From positions 248,001 to 312,000 of the forward strand of contig NZ_AP027042.1 of assembly GCF_027924605.1 (NCBI RefSeq): 64,000 bases of DNA, in the 5' to 3' direction. Below are positions 1-9,060 of the stretch, one piece after another; the first letter of the stretch is position 1, and every line of letters begins with the position of its first letter. This DNA comes from Dyella sp. GSA-30. Lineage in GTDB: Bacteria; Pseudomonadota; Gammaproteobacteria; Xanthomonadales; Rhodanobacteraceae. The position numbers and the translations under genes were made by a program. The notes under the pieces were generated by a model. It was not told the origin of the DNA. It searched no databases and saw only the letters and a program-made list of their open reading frames with translations.

Positions 1-3000
1 CGCCCAGATTGACGATGTCGCCTTCGTTCTTGGTCACGCGACCATCGAGGTTGGTGATGTTGGTCTCGTTGCTGGTCACGCGGTTGCCGATGGTGACGAT
101 GTCGCCCTCGTTCTGGGTCACGCGGCCATCGAGGTTGGTGATGTTGGTCTCGGCGCTGCTCACACGGTCGCCGATGGTGACGATATCGCCCTCGTTCTTG
201 GTCACGCGCTCATTCGTCGCGAACAGCTGTGAGCCGTTCACTGCCTCGTCGCTCGTCGCCGACAGTTCGCCATCGGCCACGCCCGCCAGCTTGCGCGCGC
301 CGTCCGTGCCGGTGAAGTTCACCCGGCCACCGTCCGTACCGGCGGCCACCGCGATGTCGCGCGACGTCGCATCCTGCTGGACCAGGCCAAGCGAGCCGCT
401 ACCCAGCTCGTTGCGAATATCGACGATGCTGCTTTCGTTCTTGGTGACGCGGCCGTCGAGATTGGTGATGTTGGTCTCGGCGCTGCTCACACGGTCGCCG
501 ATGGTGACGATATCGCCTTCGTTCTTGGTCACGCGCTCATTCGTCGCGAACAGCTGCGAGCCGTTCACCGCCTCGTCGCTCGTCGATGACAGTTCGCCAT
601 CGGCCACGCCCGCCAGTTTGCGCGCGCCGTCCGTGCCGGCGAAGTTCACCCGGCCACCGTCTGTGCCCGCGGCCACCGTGATGTCGCGCGACGTCGCATC
701 CTGCTGCACCAGGCCAAGCGAGCCGCTGCCCAGCTCGTTACGGATGTCGACGATACTGCTTTCGTTCTTGGTCACGCGGCCGTCGAGGTTGGTGATGTTG
801 GTCTCGGCGCTGCTGACGCGGTCGCCGATGGTGACGATATCGCCTTCGTTCTTGGTCACGCGGCCATCGAGCTGGACCGTATTGGCATTGAGTTGACCCA
901 GCGCATCGCCCACGTTATCGACGGTCTTGTCACCACCGTTGTCCAGATCGGCCACGGTGTACTGCGGGCCGGTCACGACACCGCTGCCATTCATCGCGGC
1001 ACCGCCGCCCAGCGCCGAAATCAACGGCTTGAGCTGCTGCACGTTCACCGCATCGGCATTTTCCGTACCGTTGGCGACATTGATGAGCTGACGCGTACCG
1101 TTACCGCCCATGCCCCAGCCGATCGACACCACGTTGTCACGATCGGCCTCGGAGCCGTAGCCCAAGGCAACCGAGTTCTCGCCGGTCGCCCGGCTATTGG
1201 CGCCGATGGCGATCGTGCCCTCGTTGGTCGTTGCTTGCGCACCCGAGCCGATGGCGATGCTGCGCGCGCTGGTCGCAGCCGATCCCGGGCCCATGCCCAC
1301 GGACAGCCAACCGGATGCCAACGCGTCGTCGGAGCCGTCGTTCAGACCATCGGCCTTGAAGTAACGCGTCGCCGCGGTCAGATCGTTCTGAACATTAACG
1401 ATGTCGCCCGCATTTTGAATCACACGGCTATCAATATTGCTGATCGCGTCGCCAGCGTTGTACACATCGGTGCCGCCAACGCTGTACGTCGGGCCGGTTA
1501 CGGCGCCGGTGGTCGGGTTGATGGACGCACCGCCCCCCAAACCGGCCACCACCGACTGAAGCTGCGATACGTTCACCGCATCCGTGTTCTGCGTACCTGC
1601 AGCCACGAACGTGATCTGACGCTGCAAGGTGGCGTTGCCCACCGCCACGCTATTAGCGCGAGTGGCGGTGGAGCCATAGCCCAAGGCCACGCCGTAGCTT
1701 GCCGTTGCCGACGAGTTGCCGCCAATGGCGGTTGAACGAGCGCCCGATGCCGCCGAGGAGCGACCGATCGCCGTAGTAACGTCATTGCTTGCAGCTGCGC
1801 CGTAACCCAATGCCGTCGCATTCCAGGCGTTGGCGGTGGCATTCGCGCCGATGGCAGTCGACCCCGCCGTGCCACTGGCATTGAGGCTATTAGCGCTCGC
1901 GCCATAGCCGAGCACGACCGTGTTTTGCCCAGCCGCAGTGGCATTTCCGCCGATCGCCAGACTGGTCCTGCCGTCGTAACCGCCGGTGGACCCTGTGATG
2001 GATGCGCCGGCGCCGATCGCGATGGCATTGTTGTAGTTCGCCGCAGCACCCGAACCCACGGCAACCGCACCATTACCTCTGGCCGAGGCGCTCGGACCCG
2101 CGGCCACGGAATTGGTACCGGCTACAGCATCGTCGGTACCGTCGTTCTTGCCGCTGGCTTTGAAGTAACGCGTAGCAGCCGTCAGGTTGTTCTGAACGGT
2201 GACGATATCACCCGTGTTCTTGGTTACGCGCCCATCGATATTGCTGATCGCGTCACCGACATTGTTGACGGTCGTGCCGCCCACGCTGTAACTGGGCGCG
2301 GTAATCGTTCCATCCGCGCCGACAGTCGCGCCGCCACCGATAATATCGGCGACGCTTTCGGCCGTGCCCTTGAGCTGGGCGACGTTCGCCGCATCCGTAT
2401 CGGCCGTGCCGGCCGCCACGTTGACGATCTGGCGCTCGCTACCGAAGGCGCCGACGGAGATAGTGTTCGCGCGGTCGGCTACGCTGGCGTGGCCAAGCGC
2501 GACGCTGTTGGTTCCCGTGTCGGTCACCGAGGCATTGCTGCCGATGGCCACGGCAGAATTCGCCGCGGTCGACGTAGCGGTGCTGTTGCCGACGGCAACC
2601 GAGAGGCTACCCTGCGACTTTGCAGCATTGCCCAGGGCGGTGCTGTTCGCGCCGCTCGCAACGGTATCTGTGCCCAACGCGGTCGCACGCCCGGCCGACG
2701 CCGTCGAGCCACCGCCCAGCGATATCGCATAATTGCCATTGGCGGTCGCGTTGTAGCCCAGGGAGACCGCGTTGGAGCCGGTCGTGTTGGCGCCCCAGCC
2801 GATCGCCACGTTGGCGACGTTATTGGCAATGGCATTGCTGCCGATGGCTACCGAATTCTGGCTGAGCGTGGCTGCACTGCTACCGATGGCAACGTTGTCG
2901 GCGCGGCCGCCGTCGTCGCCGCCGCCAATCGCATAGAACGGGGTGATTGTGTCGCTCTTGCCTTCGTCTACTTTTTCAGTCTGGTCCTGTGAATCGGTGT

Positions 3001-3157
3001 CGGCCGCAAACGCGACGGGCGCGCTCAGGCCCGCCAGGGCCAGCGCCAGCACGGCGACCTTCGCAGCGGACTTCTTCTTGCGGCCCTTGGCCAGTTCCGA
3101 AGCGACGATCCATTTGCCGGTAGCCGCGTTCCACACGATGCGATAGATGGTGTTCAT
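1..3157 (-). CDS. Trimeric autotransporter adhesin (YadA/Hia-like), C-terminus beyond the left edge
   Basis: Outer-membrane surface adhesin, type Vc secretion; 1052 codons are visible with no stop. The N-terminus (residues 1-51) is an extended signal peptide: MNTIYRIVWN, a basic KGRKKK stretch, a hydrophobic core and AFA cleavage site. Three head blocks of collagen-like AxAIGxxA/xALGxxS repeats follow (about 70-235, 370-510 and 600-685). Each ends in a neck motif of the RQIxNVAxGTxxxDAVNVxQL type (about 239-261, 511-533 and 685-705). From about residue 730 on, a coiled-coil stalk carries NLDGRVTKNEGDIV repeats and neck-like EAVNGSQLFATN segments. The ATG at 3157 has GGAG seven bases upstream. 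The C-terminal beta-barrel anchor must lie left of the window. Target and role are unknown; attachment or biofilm is the family expectation. Confidence 0.93.
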   Translation of the reverse strand, partial: MNTIYRIVWNAATGKWIVASELAKGRKKKSAAKVAVLALALAGLSAPVAFAADTDSQDQTEKVDEGKSDTITPFYAIGGGDDGGRADNVAIGSSAATLSQNSVAIGSNAIANNVANVAIGWGANTTGSNAVSLGYNATANGNYAISLGGGSTASAGRATALGTDTVASGANSTALGNAAKSQGSLSVAVGNSTATSTAANSAVAIGSNASVTDTGTNSVALGHASVADRANTISVGAFGSERQIVNVAAGTADTDAANVAQLKGTAESVADIIGGGATVGADGTITAPSYSVGGTTVNNVGDAISNIDGRVTKNTGDIVTVQNNLTAATRYFKASGKNDGTDDAVAGTNSVAAGPSASARGNGAVAVGSGAAANYNNAIAIGAGASITGSTGGYDGRTSLAIGGNATAAGQNTVVLGYGASANSLNASGTAGSTAIGANATANAWNATALGYGAAASNDVTTAIGRSSAASGARSTAIGGNSSATASYGVALGYGSTATRANSVAVGNATLQRQITFVAAGTQNTDAVNVSQLQSVVAGLGGGASINPTTGAVTGPTYSVGGTDVYNAGDAISNIDSRVIQNAGDIVNVQNDLTAATRYFKADGLNDGSDDALASGWLSVGMGPGSAATSARSIAIGSGAQATTNEGTIAIGANSRATGENSVALGYGSEADRDNVVSIGWGMGGNGTRQLINVANGTENADAVNVQQLKPLISALGGGAAMNGSGVVTGPQYTVADLDNGGDKTVDNVGDALGQLNANTVQLDGRVTKNEGDIVTIGDRVSSAETNITNLDGRVTKNESSIVDIRNELGSGSLGLVQQDATSRDITVAAGTDGGRVNFAGTDGARKLAGVADGELSSTSDEAVNGSQLFATNERVTKNEGDIVTIGDRVSSAETNITNLDGRVTKNESSIVDIRNELGSGSLGLVQQDATSRDIAVAAGTDGGRVNFTGTDGARKLAGVADGELSATSDEAVNGSQLFATNERVTKNEGDIVTIGDRVSSAETNITNLDGRVTQNEGDIVTIGNRVTSNETNITNLDGRVTKNEGDIVNLG
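115..768 (-). repeat. Tandem 327-bp repeats in the adhesin stalk
   Basis: Two near-identical units (115-441 and 442-768) of 327 bp, or 109 codons, followed by a partial third unit to about 870. Each encodes one coiled-coil segment plus one neck-like ELSxTSDEAVNGSQLF segment. The differences seen are scattered single bases. The period is an exact number of codons, so unit gain or loss by recombination would keep the frame. Confidence 0.88.
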
Positions 3158-3572
3158 ACGAGGACTCCAGTGCGCAGGTTTGAATGGGTGGTTACGCGAT
3201 GCGTTTCTCCGGACCGCACTTCTCCGCCGCGCAGCAGATCGCGCGTTTGAAGTTGTTCTCCGTGTCCGGTTGCCCCAGTCGTTGACGCCTTGCGTCATGA
3301 CCCCCTGGGCTTTGCTGTGGCCGCCACCTGGCGTGCCTTATCGCGTGCGCCCCGATTCGCTCCGAGGCGTGAGCCCATCGTAGGCATCCCCGGAAGATCG
3401 ATATATAAAACTTGCCCTAAAAGTGGAGCTTTCCGAGCCAGGAACGAATAATTCGGAATAGTTTTAAATCAATATCAAGGACATTTGAGACAGCGCCCGC
3501 TCTTTAATGCGGGCGCGACTGAAGTCGCTCCGACGAAAACTCGGGAAGCGATAGCGAGATGTGGGCGCCGCT
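3158..3572. other. 415-bp intergenic region between two minus-strand genes
   Basis: No credible gene. The AT-rich part (about 3400-3480, including TATATAAAA at 3402-3410) is the most likely place for the adhesin promoter, but no clear -35/-10 pair could be assigned. The part nearest the MATE gene holds a hairpin (3493-3516) and a half copy of the GACTGAAGTCGCTCC repeat (3517-3531). Confidence 0.5.
3493..3516 (-). terminator. Hairpin downstream of the MATE gene
   Basis: Perfect 8-bp arms GCGCCCGC / GCGGGCGC around an 8-nt loop, 57 bp beyond the MATE stop codon. There is no U-run after it on the minus strand, so it could be a weak terminator or part of the neighbouring palindromic repeat. Confidence 0.4.
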
Positions 3573-4967
3573 TCAGTGAATGGTTGAAGCCATCTCGCGA
3601 TCAGGCCGGCTCCGCCATGCCTCGCGCGCGGCGCCGCGCCAGAAACGGGCAAACAGCAGCAAGGCCGCAACGCTCAGGCCCGCGATCAAGCCCATCCACA
3701 TGCCTCGTGCGCCCATCTGCTGGTGAAAACCCAACCACCAGCCGACTGGCATGCCGATGACCCAATAGGCGAACAGGGTGATCGCCATGGGTACGCGTGT
3801 GTCCTTCAGGCCCCTCAAGGCTCCATTGGAGGCAACCTGGATGCCATCGGAGAACTGGAAAAATCCCGCCAGTACGATCAGCCGCGACGCCAACGCAATC
3901 ACCGTAGTGTCATGCGTATATAGCGACGCAATGAAATGCGGCAGGCTCAGCATCACCCCCGCTGAAAACAACTGGGTGACCAAGGTAAGGCCGATGCCGC
4001 AGAAGCCGGCATAGCGCACGCCGATCGCATCGCCGCGCCCGACCGCATTGCCGACGCGCACGGTGATGGCCATAGCCAGGCCGAGCGGAATCATGAAGAA
4101 CAACGAGGCGATATTCAGCGCCACCTGATGGCCGGCGACAATGTCCTCGCCCAATGAACCGATCAGCAGCGCCACCCCGACGAACAAGCCGCCTTCGGCC
4201 AGCAGCGTGATCGCCATAGGCAAGCCGATCTTGATCAGCTCGCCAAGCTTGTGCAGGCGCGGTGGATCAAAATGCTCGCCCAGATTCAAGCCGCGATAGT
4301 TGCGATGACGTGAGATATAGAAAGCAAAACCCAGCATTTCCAGCCACAGCACCAGGGCGGTCGCGATACCGCAACCGCGCGCACCCTGTGGCGGTATGCC
4401 GAACTTGCCGAACATCAACACGTAGCCAAGCGGCGCGAGAATCATCAGCCCGCCCAGGCTGAAGTACATCGAAGGGCGCGTAAGCGACAGGCCTTCGGAC
4501 AAACCGCGTAGCGCGAAATAGCAGGTCAACGCAGGCGCGCCCCAGCTGATGGCATACAGGAACTCGCTCACGTCGTGACGCAGGCCCGGCGCAACGCCGA
4601 TCATGCCGATCAGCGGCCCTGCGTGCCGTACCGCAAACCACAGCAACACGCCCATGCCTATGGCCAGCCATAACGCCTGACGGAATACCGCGCCGATCTC
4701 CGCGCGGCGACCGGCGCCATCGAGCTGCGATACCGAAGGCGGCACGGCCATCATCATGCCAATGCCGCTGACGATCGCCAGCGCCCAGATACTGGTGCCT
4801 ACGGCTACGGCGCCAAGCACATGCGCGCTGACATGACCGGCCAGCACCGCATCGACCGCGTTGGTTCCGACGGCGGCCAATTGCGCAGTGATCAGAGGTA
4901 GCGCCAGACGAATCGTGGCGCCGATCTCGTGCGCCGCCCTGGCGCGATCGAGGCGAGGGGAAGTCAT
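3573..4967 (-). CDS. MATE family multidrug efflux transporter (NorM-like)
   Basis: Inner-membrane cation-coupled antiporter of the MATE family, 464 aa, the usual length for 12 transmembrane helices. The protein is hydrophobic throughout, starting LALPLITAQLAAVGTNAVDA, typical of the first MATE helix; the second half repeats the pattern (IKIGLPMAITLLAEGGLF near residue 245). The start at 4967 is chosen because AAGGAG lies 8 bases upstream and the family N-terminus follows; an open frame extends further up without support. It stands alone, in the same direction as the adhesin and divergent from the DUF3667 gene. The substrate cannot be told from sequence. Confidence 0.9.
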   Translation of the reverse strand: MTSPRLDRARAAHEIGATIRLALPLITAQLAAVGTNAVDAVLAGHVSAHVLGAVAVGTSIWALAIVSGIGMMMAVPPSVSQLDGAGRRAEIGAVFRQALWLAIGMGVLLWFAVRHAGPLIGMIGVAPGLRHDVSEFLYAISWGAPALTCYFALRGLSEGLSLTRPSMYFSLGGLMILAPLGYVLMFGKFGIPPQGARGCGIATALVLWLEMLGFAFYISRHRNYRGLNLGEHFDPPRLHKLGELIKIGLPMAITLLAEGGLFVGVALLIGSLGEDIVAGHQVALNIASLFFMIPLGLAMAITVRVGNAVGRGDAIGVRYAGFCGIGLTLVTQLFSAGVMLSLPHFIASLYTHDTTVIALASRLIVLAGFFQFSDGIQVASNGALRGLKDTRVPMAITLFAYWVIGMPVGWWLGFHQQMGARGMWMGLIAGLSVAALLLFARFWRGAAREAWRSRPDREMASTIH

Positions 4968-5109
4968 AGTGGGCTCCTTGGCACTGCATTCTAACAATGC
5001 CCCGCCACGCGCCCTATAGGCCCTTTGGCGACAAAAGGCCGCGATGCGCACGTGTGCATTGGCGCTGCCTATGCGAACATCGCGTGCTCCTGAGGGGTTG
5101 GGGCCAAGC

Positions 5110-6282
5110 ATGAAAGAAATCACCGAGTCCGGCGGGCTTCTGTGCGCCAATTGCGCCACGCCGATGCACGGCGAGTTTTGCCACGAATGCGGACAATCGA
5201 TCCACAGCGTGCTCAAGCCGGTCCACGGCATGCTCGAGGACACGCTCGACATCGTGCTACACGTCGACGGCCGTGCGATGCACACGATACCGCCGTTGCT
5301 GACCAAGCCTGGGTTCTTGACGCTGGAGTATTTCTCCGGCCGCCGAGTGCGCTATGTGGCGCCCTTTCGCCTTATGTTCGTGCTGTGCCTGCTGGCGTTC
5401 TTCCTGGGGCATATCGCGCTCGATCAGGCCACCAACAAAATCAGTCACGCCGAGGCGACGCATGGACCGTCGGCGCCGATCAATGCGTTCGCCGACGCCG
5501 GCACCACACTGGAAGTGAAGAAAAAGCTCGATCAGCAGGTCGCCCAGCTGCGCCTGACACGCGAGGCGGTCGGCTCATCGACGGGCCTGGATCTGGCCGA
5601 AGCGGCACTGCGCAAGCAAGCGGCGCAACGCACCGCCGAACTCGATGGGAGCGCGCCGGCCAAGGCCAGTTCCAGCGAGAGCGACGACGGTCTCGTACAA
5701 CTGGACGAAGGCGACAAAAAAGGCTGGCTTTTCAAGCCGACGCATGTCGACATCGCCTGGCTGCCGGGCTTCATGAACGCACGGCTGGAAAAGGGCCTGC
5801 AGCACATGAAGCTCAATCTGCTGGCCATGAAAGCCAAGGGGGAGGCCCGCGACGACGCCATGGAGCGGCTCAAGGCGGGCACGTTCGCCGTGTTGCCCCA
5901 GACCATGTTCGTGCTGATGCCGATCTTCGCCCTGCTGCTGAAGATCATGTACATCTTCCGCCGCCGGCTCTACATGGAACACCTGATCGTGGCCCTGCAC
6001 AGCCACGCCTTCCTGTTTCTGAACCTGATCGTCGGCATCGTGCTGAGCATGCTGGCGGCCTGGCTGGTCCCCCATGCCGGCAATTGGCTGGGTTCCGTCT
6101 TTCGCCTGCTCGAATGGGCACTGGCGATCTGGGCACTGGTCTACCTGTTGCTGATGCAGAAACGGGTTTACCGGCAGGGCTGGTTCCTGACCAGCGTGAA
6201 GTACTTCGTGGTCGGCTGGTGCTACCTGTGGATGCTCTTTTTTGCGCTGCTTTTCGCCGTGATTCTGGGCATGGCGCATTGA
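5110..6282 (+). CDS. DUF3667-like zinc-ribbon integral membrane protein
   Basis: 390 aa, unknown function. The N-terminus carries a short zinc ribbon, CxxC at residues 12/15 and CxxC at 24/27 ending in CGQ, which is characteristic of DUF3667 proteins. After a segment rich in His, Val and Asp there is one membrane helix (about residues 95-115), a long charged helical middle (about 130-280), then three or four hydrophobic helices at the C-terminus. The ATG at 5110 follows a GAGGGG-like stretch; an in-frame ATG at 5044 is possible but adds an unsupported 22 residues. Divergent from the MATE exporter (142 bp apart). Confidence 0.75.
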   Translation: MKEITESGGLLCANCATPMHGEFCHECGQSIHSVLKPVHGMLEDTLDIVLHVDGRAMHTIPPLLTKPGFLTLEYFSGRRVRYVAPFRLMFVLCLLAFFLGHIALDQATNKISHAEATHGPSAPINAFADAGTTLEVKKKLDQQVAQLRLTREAVGSSTGLDLAEAALRKQAAQRTAELDGSAPAKASSSESDDGLVQLDEGDKKGWLFKPTHVDIAWLPGFMNARLEKGLQHMKLNLLAMKAKGEARDDAMERLKAGTFAVLPQTMFVLMPIFALLLKIMYIFRRRLYMEHLIVALHSHAFLFLNLIVGIVLSMLAAWLVPHAGNWLGSVFRLLEWALAIWALVYLLLMQKRVYRQGWFLTSVKYFVVGWCYLWMLFFALLFAVILGMAH

Positions 6283-6733
6283 GACCCAGTTCACATAGCA
6301 GCCTCATCCAGAAGGATGCCCGGTCCCGAAAAGCACCTGTCGCGGCCGGGTTTTGCACAGCGTCACAGCTCTGTCAAGCTATTGACTTCAGGTGTGGCAA
6401 CTGCATGAACGCTGGCCAAGCGACTTATTCATTGCATTGATTTATAAAGATTTTTTGACGTGGTCAAAACTTGAACAGCGCGTCATGAACACCGTCACTG
6501 CGCGTTTTTCGGGGCTCCTTCCCCGGTCCATCCACAGACTTATCCACAGGTCTTGTGGATAAAGGAAAAACATACGACGGGTTAGCCACTTACCCTCCAT
6601 TCCTAGATGACGGAACAGCAAGCGTGCGCAACAACCGCCACGGTCGACCTAACTCCCGATCAAGCCGTTTCTCGGTCAACGGCGTCGAGGGCTGGTAGAG
6701 GCTCCGGTTACACTAGCCCGCCACGAGGTCTCC
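6283..6733. other. 451-bp intergenic region upstream of priA
   Basis: No protein-coding signal is convincing here. The middle is AT-rich (about 6425-6465). The segment at 6528-6562 contains DnaA-box-like sites, listed separately. A priA promoter probably lies in this stretch but could not be pinned down. Confidence 0.5.
6528..6562. promoter_or_regulatory. DnaA-box-like sites upstream of priA
   Basis: Perfect TTATCCACA at 6540-6548 and its inverse TGTGGATAA at 6554-6562, five bases apart, with a 7/9 match (CCATCCACA) at 6528-6536. TTATCCACA is the classical high-affinity DnaA box. The sites lie about 170 bp before the priA start. They are too few and lack the usual oriC neighbours, so they are more likely a regulatory or titration site than an origin. 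Confidence 0.6.
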
Positions 6734-8905
6734 ATGCCCGCCGTACTTCGCGTCGCCCTACCCGTTCCGCTACCGACCCTGTTCGACTACCTGCCCGCCG
6801 AGCATGGCCGGGCGGAAGCCGGCAGCCGGGTGCTGGTGCCGTTCGGTCGGGGCAAGGCAGTCGGTGTGGTCACTGCCACGGATGTGGAGTCCAGCCTCAG
6901 TGGCAACCGCCTCAAGCGCGTCCTGCGCGTATTGGACGACGCTCCGCTGCTCGATGCCGAGCTGATGAAAACTCTGGCGTGGTCGGCCGACTACTGGCTG
7001 GGTGCGCCCGGCGAGGCCTATGCCAACGCCTTGCCGCTGGCCCTACGCGAAGACAAACCCCTACCGGCGACCGGCGAGGAAGTCTGGAGCCTCAATGCCG
7101 CCGGGCAGAGCGCGCGCGATGCCGGCAGCCGGCGCGGCGGCAGTCGCCGCCTGCTCGATGCGCTGGCCGAGGGGCCGCTCACTACCACCGAACTGGAGCT
7201 GGCACTGCCTGGCTGGCGCGATGCCGCGCGACGCCTCGATAGCGCAGGCCTGATCACGCGCAACGAACGCGCCTTCTCCCACGCCATCGCCGTGACGGCA
7301 CCGGCGTTGCCCCTGACCGACGAACAGCAGCAAGCCATCGCCGCCATCGGCACCAGTTTCGGCAGCTTCCAGCCCTATCTGCTCGACGGCGTGACCGGCA
7401 GCGGCAAGACGGAGGTGTATCTCGCGCTGATCGAACAGGTTCTCGCGCGCGGCCAGCAGACCTTGTTGTTGATTCCCGAAATCGGCCTGGCTCCGCAAAC
7501 CGTGCGCCGATTGCGCGACCGACTGGGCGTAACCGCCGAAGTCATGCACTCCAACCTCGCTGAGGGCGAGCGCGCGCGCGCCTGGCTACGTATGCGCTCG
7601 GGCGACGCCAAGTTGATGCTCGGCACGCGCTCGGCGGTATTCACTCCGTTGCCGAACGTGGGCCTGATCATCGTCGACGAAGAACACGATGGGGCCTATA
7701 AGCAGCAGGACGGCTTTCGCTATCACGCGCGCGATCTGGCGCTGCTGCGCGCACGCGAACTGAAGGTACCGATCGTGCTCGGCTCGGCCACGCCGTCACT
7801 GGAATCGCTGGCCAATGTGCAAGCTGGCCGCTATCGCGCGCTGCATCTGCGCGCCCGTCCCGGTGCATCCCGGCCGCCGCAGGTACAGATCGTCGACATG
7901 CGCACGCAGCGACTGGAGCATGGCCTGTCGCCGACCCTGCTTGCCGCGGTCAGCGAGACCGTGGCGCGCGGCGAGCAGGCGCTGGTGTTTCGCAACCGCC
8001 GCGGTTATGCCCCGGTGCTGCTCTGCCATCATTGCGGCTGGTACGCACAGTGCCCGCGCTGCGAGCATCCACTCACGCTGCACTTCGCACGACAGCAGTT
8101 GATCTGCCATCACTGCGACTATCAGGCGCGCGTTCCCGGCGAATGCCCGGCGTGCGGCGTGCAGGACCTGAAGCCGCAAGGCCAGGGCACCGAGCGCCTC
8201 GAAGAGGCGCTGGCCGCACAGTTTCCGAACGTTCCTGTGCTGCGTATCGATCGGGAAACCACACGCCGTCGCGATGCGTTCGAGCAGATTCTCGACGGCC
8301 TGCGCGAGGACGCACCGGCGATCCTGGTCGGCACGCAGATGCTTGCCAAGGGCCACGATCTGCCGAACCTCACGCTGGTGGCGATCGTTGGCGTCGATGA
8401 GGGTTTGCACAGCGTCGACTTTCGCGCGAACGAGCGTCTTGCGCAGCTGGTGGTGCAAGTTGCCGGCCGTGCCGGCCGTGCACGCAAGCCGGGACGCGTG
8501 TTGTTGCAGACGCATCATCCGGATCATCCGCTGCTGCGCGGCCTGCTCGCGCAGGGCTATGGCGCAGCGGCCAGGGAATTACTTACCGAACGCAAGCTTT
8601 CGATGTTGCCGCCGTACAGCCATCAGGTGCTGCTGCGCGCCGAAGCGCATCAGCGCATGCATGTCGATACGTTTCTTGCCGAGGCACGCGATGCGCTGCC
8701 GAGTGAAGGTCTGCAGATCGCCGGCCCGATGCCGGCGCCGATGCCGTTGCGAGCGGGCAGGCATCGCGGGCAGTTGTTGATCGAAGCCGACAGTCGTGCG
8801 GTGTTGCATGCGGCATTGCGGCCCTGGCAACGGTTGCTTGCCGGGATGGCATCCGGAAGGCGGGTGCGGTGGTCGTTGGATGTGGATCCGGTGGATTTGT
8901 ACTAG
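6734..8905 (+). CDS. priA: Primosomal protein N' (replication restart helicase PriA)
   Basis: ATP-dependent 3'-5' helicase that recognises stalled forks and D-loops and reloads the replisome. 723 aa, normal length. The N-terminal 3'-end binding domain starts VLRVALPVPLPTLFDYLP; Walker A GSGKT is at residues 222-226; the DEEHD Walker B follows near residue 315. The family's zinc-binding cysteine cluster lies between the helicase lobes (CHHCGWYAQCPRC, CHHC, CPAC, about residues 433-480). The C-terminal motifs GTQMLAKGHD and QVAGRAGR are present. The start is preceded by GAGG. The upstream DnaA-box pair may link its expression to replication, which is an inference. Confidence 0.97.
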   Translation: MPAVLRVALPVPLPTLFDYLPAEHGRAEAGSRVLVPFGRGKAVGVVTATDVESSLSGNRLKRVLRVLDDAPLLDAELMKTLAWSADYWLGAPGEAYANALPLALREDKPLPATGEEVWSLNAAGQSARDAGSRRGGSRRLLDALAEGPLTTTELELALPGWRDAARRLDSAGLITRNERAFSHAIAVTAPALPLTDEQQQAIAAIGTSFGSFQPYLLDGVTGSGKTEVYLALIEQVLARGQQTLLLIPEIGLAPQTVRRLRDRLGVTAEVMHSNLAEGERARAWLRMRSGDAKLMLGTRSAVFTPLPNVGLIIVDEEHDGAYKQQDGFRYHARDLALLRARELKVPIVLGSATPSLESLANVQAGRYRALHLRARPGASRPPQVQIVDMRTQRLEHGLSPTLLAAVSETVARGEQALVFRNRRGYAPVLLCHHCGWYAQCPRCEHPLTLHFARQQLICHHCDYQARVPGECPACGVQDLKPQGQGTERLEEALAAQFPNVPVLRIDRETTRRRDAFEQILDGLREDAPAILVGTQMLAKGHDLPNLTLVAIVGVDEGLHSVDFRANERLAQLVVQVAGRAGRARKPGRVLLQTHHPDHPLLRGLLAQGYGAAARELLTERKLSMLPPYSHQVLLRAEAHQRMHVDTFLAEARDALPSEGLQIAGPMPAPMPLRAGRHRGQLLIEADSRAVLHAALRPWQRLLAGMASGRRVRWSLDVDPVDLY

Positions 8906-8907
8906 AG

Positions 8908-9036
8908 CCCCCCTCACCCCAGCCCTCTCCCCCGGCAAAGCCAGGGGAGAGGGAGCAAAAGCGCGAAACGTTGAAGGCTTACCTCATCAGCCCCCTCTCC
9001 CCTGGCTTGCCGGGGGAGAGGGTTGGGGTGAGGGGG
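8908..9036. repeat. Long inverted repeat, CCCTCACCCC/GGGGTGAGGG family, copy 1
   Basis: Left arm 8908-8953 and right arm 8991-9036 are near-perfect reverse complements of about 46 bp, separated by a 37-nt spacer containing AAAAGCGCG and ACGTTGA. A second copy with a similar spacer is at 60260-60376. It lies just after the priA stop codon and could act as a terminator. Confidence 0.85.
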
Positions 9037-9060
9037 CCGGGTGCTCGCGCAATACGTCAA

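Noticed and set aside
115-870. CRISPR array
   Set aside because: The regular repeats are 327 bp long, in frame and coding for the adhesin stalk; there are no short repeats with unique spacers.
9-1735. Long plus-strand open frames (295 and 280 codons)
   Set aside because: They lie opposite the adhesin gene, whose minus-strand reading gives clear head, neck and stalk motifs; the plus-strand proteins are low-complexity mirror products of the repeats.
5142-6440. 432-codon frame overlapping the DUF3667-like gene
   Set aside because: Arg/Ala/Pro-rich shadow in the +2 frame; the other frame has a zinc ribbon and membrane helices and a better start.
6528-6562. Chromosomal origin of replication
   Set aside because: Only two perfect DnaA boxes, and no dnaA, dnaN, gidA or rpmH nearby; a regulatory or titration site is more likely.
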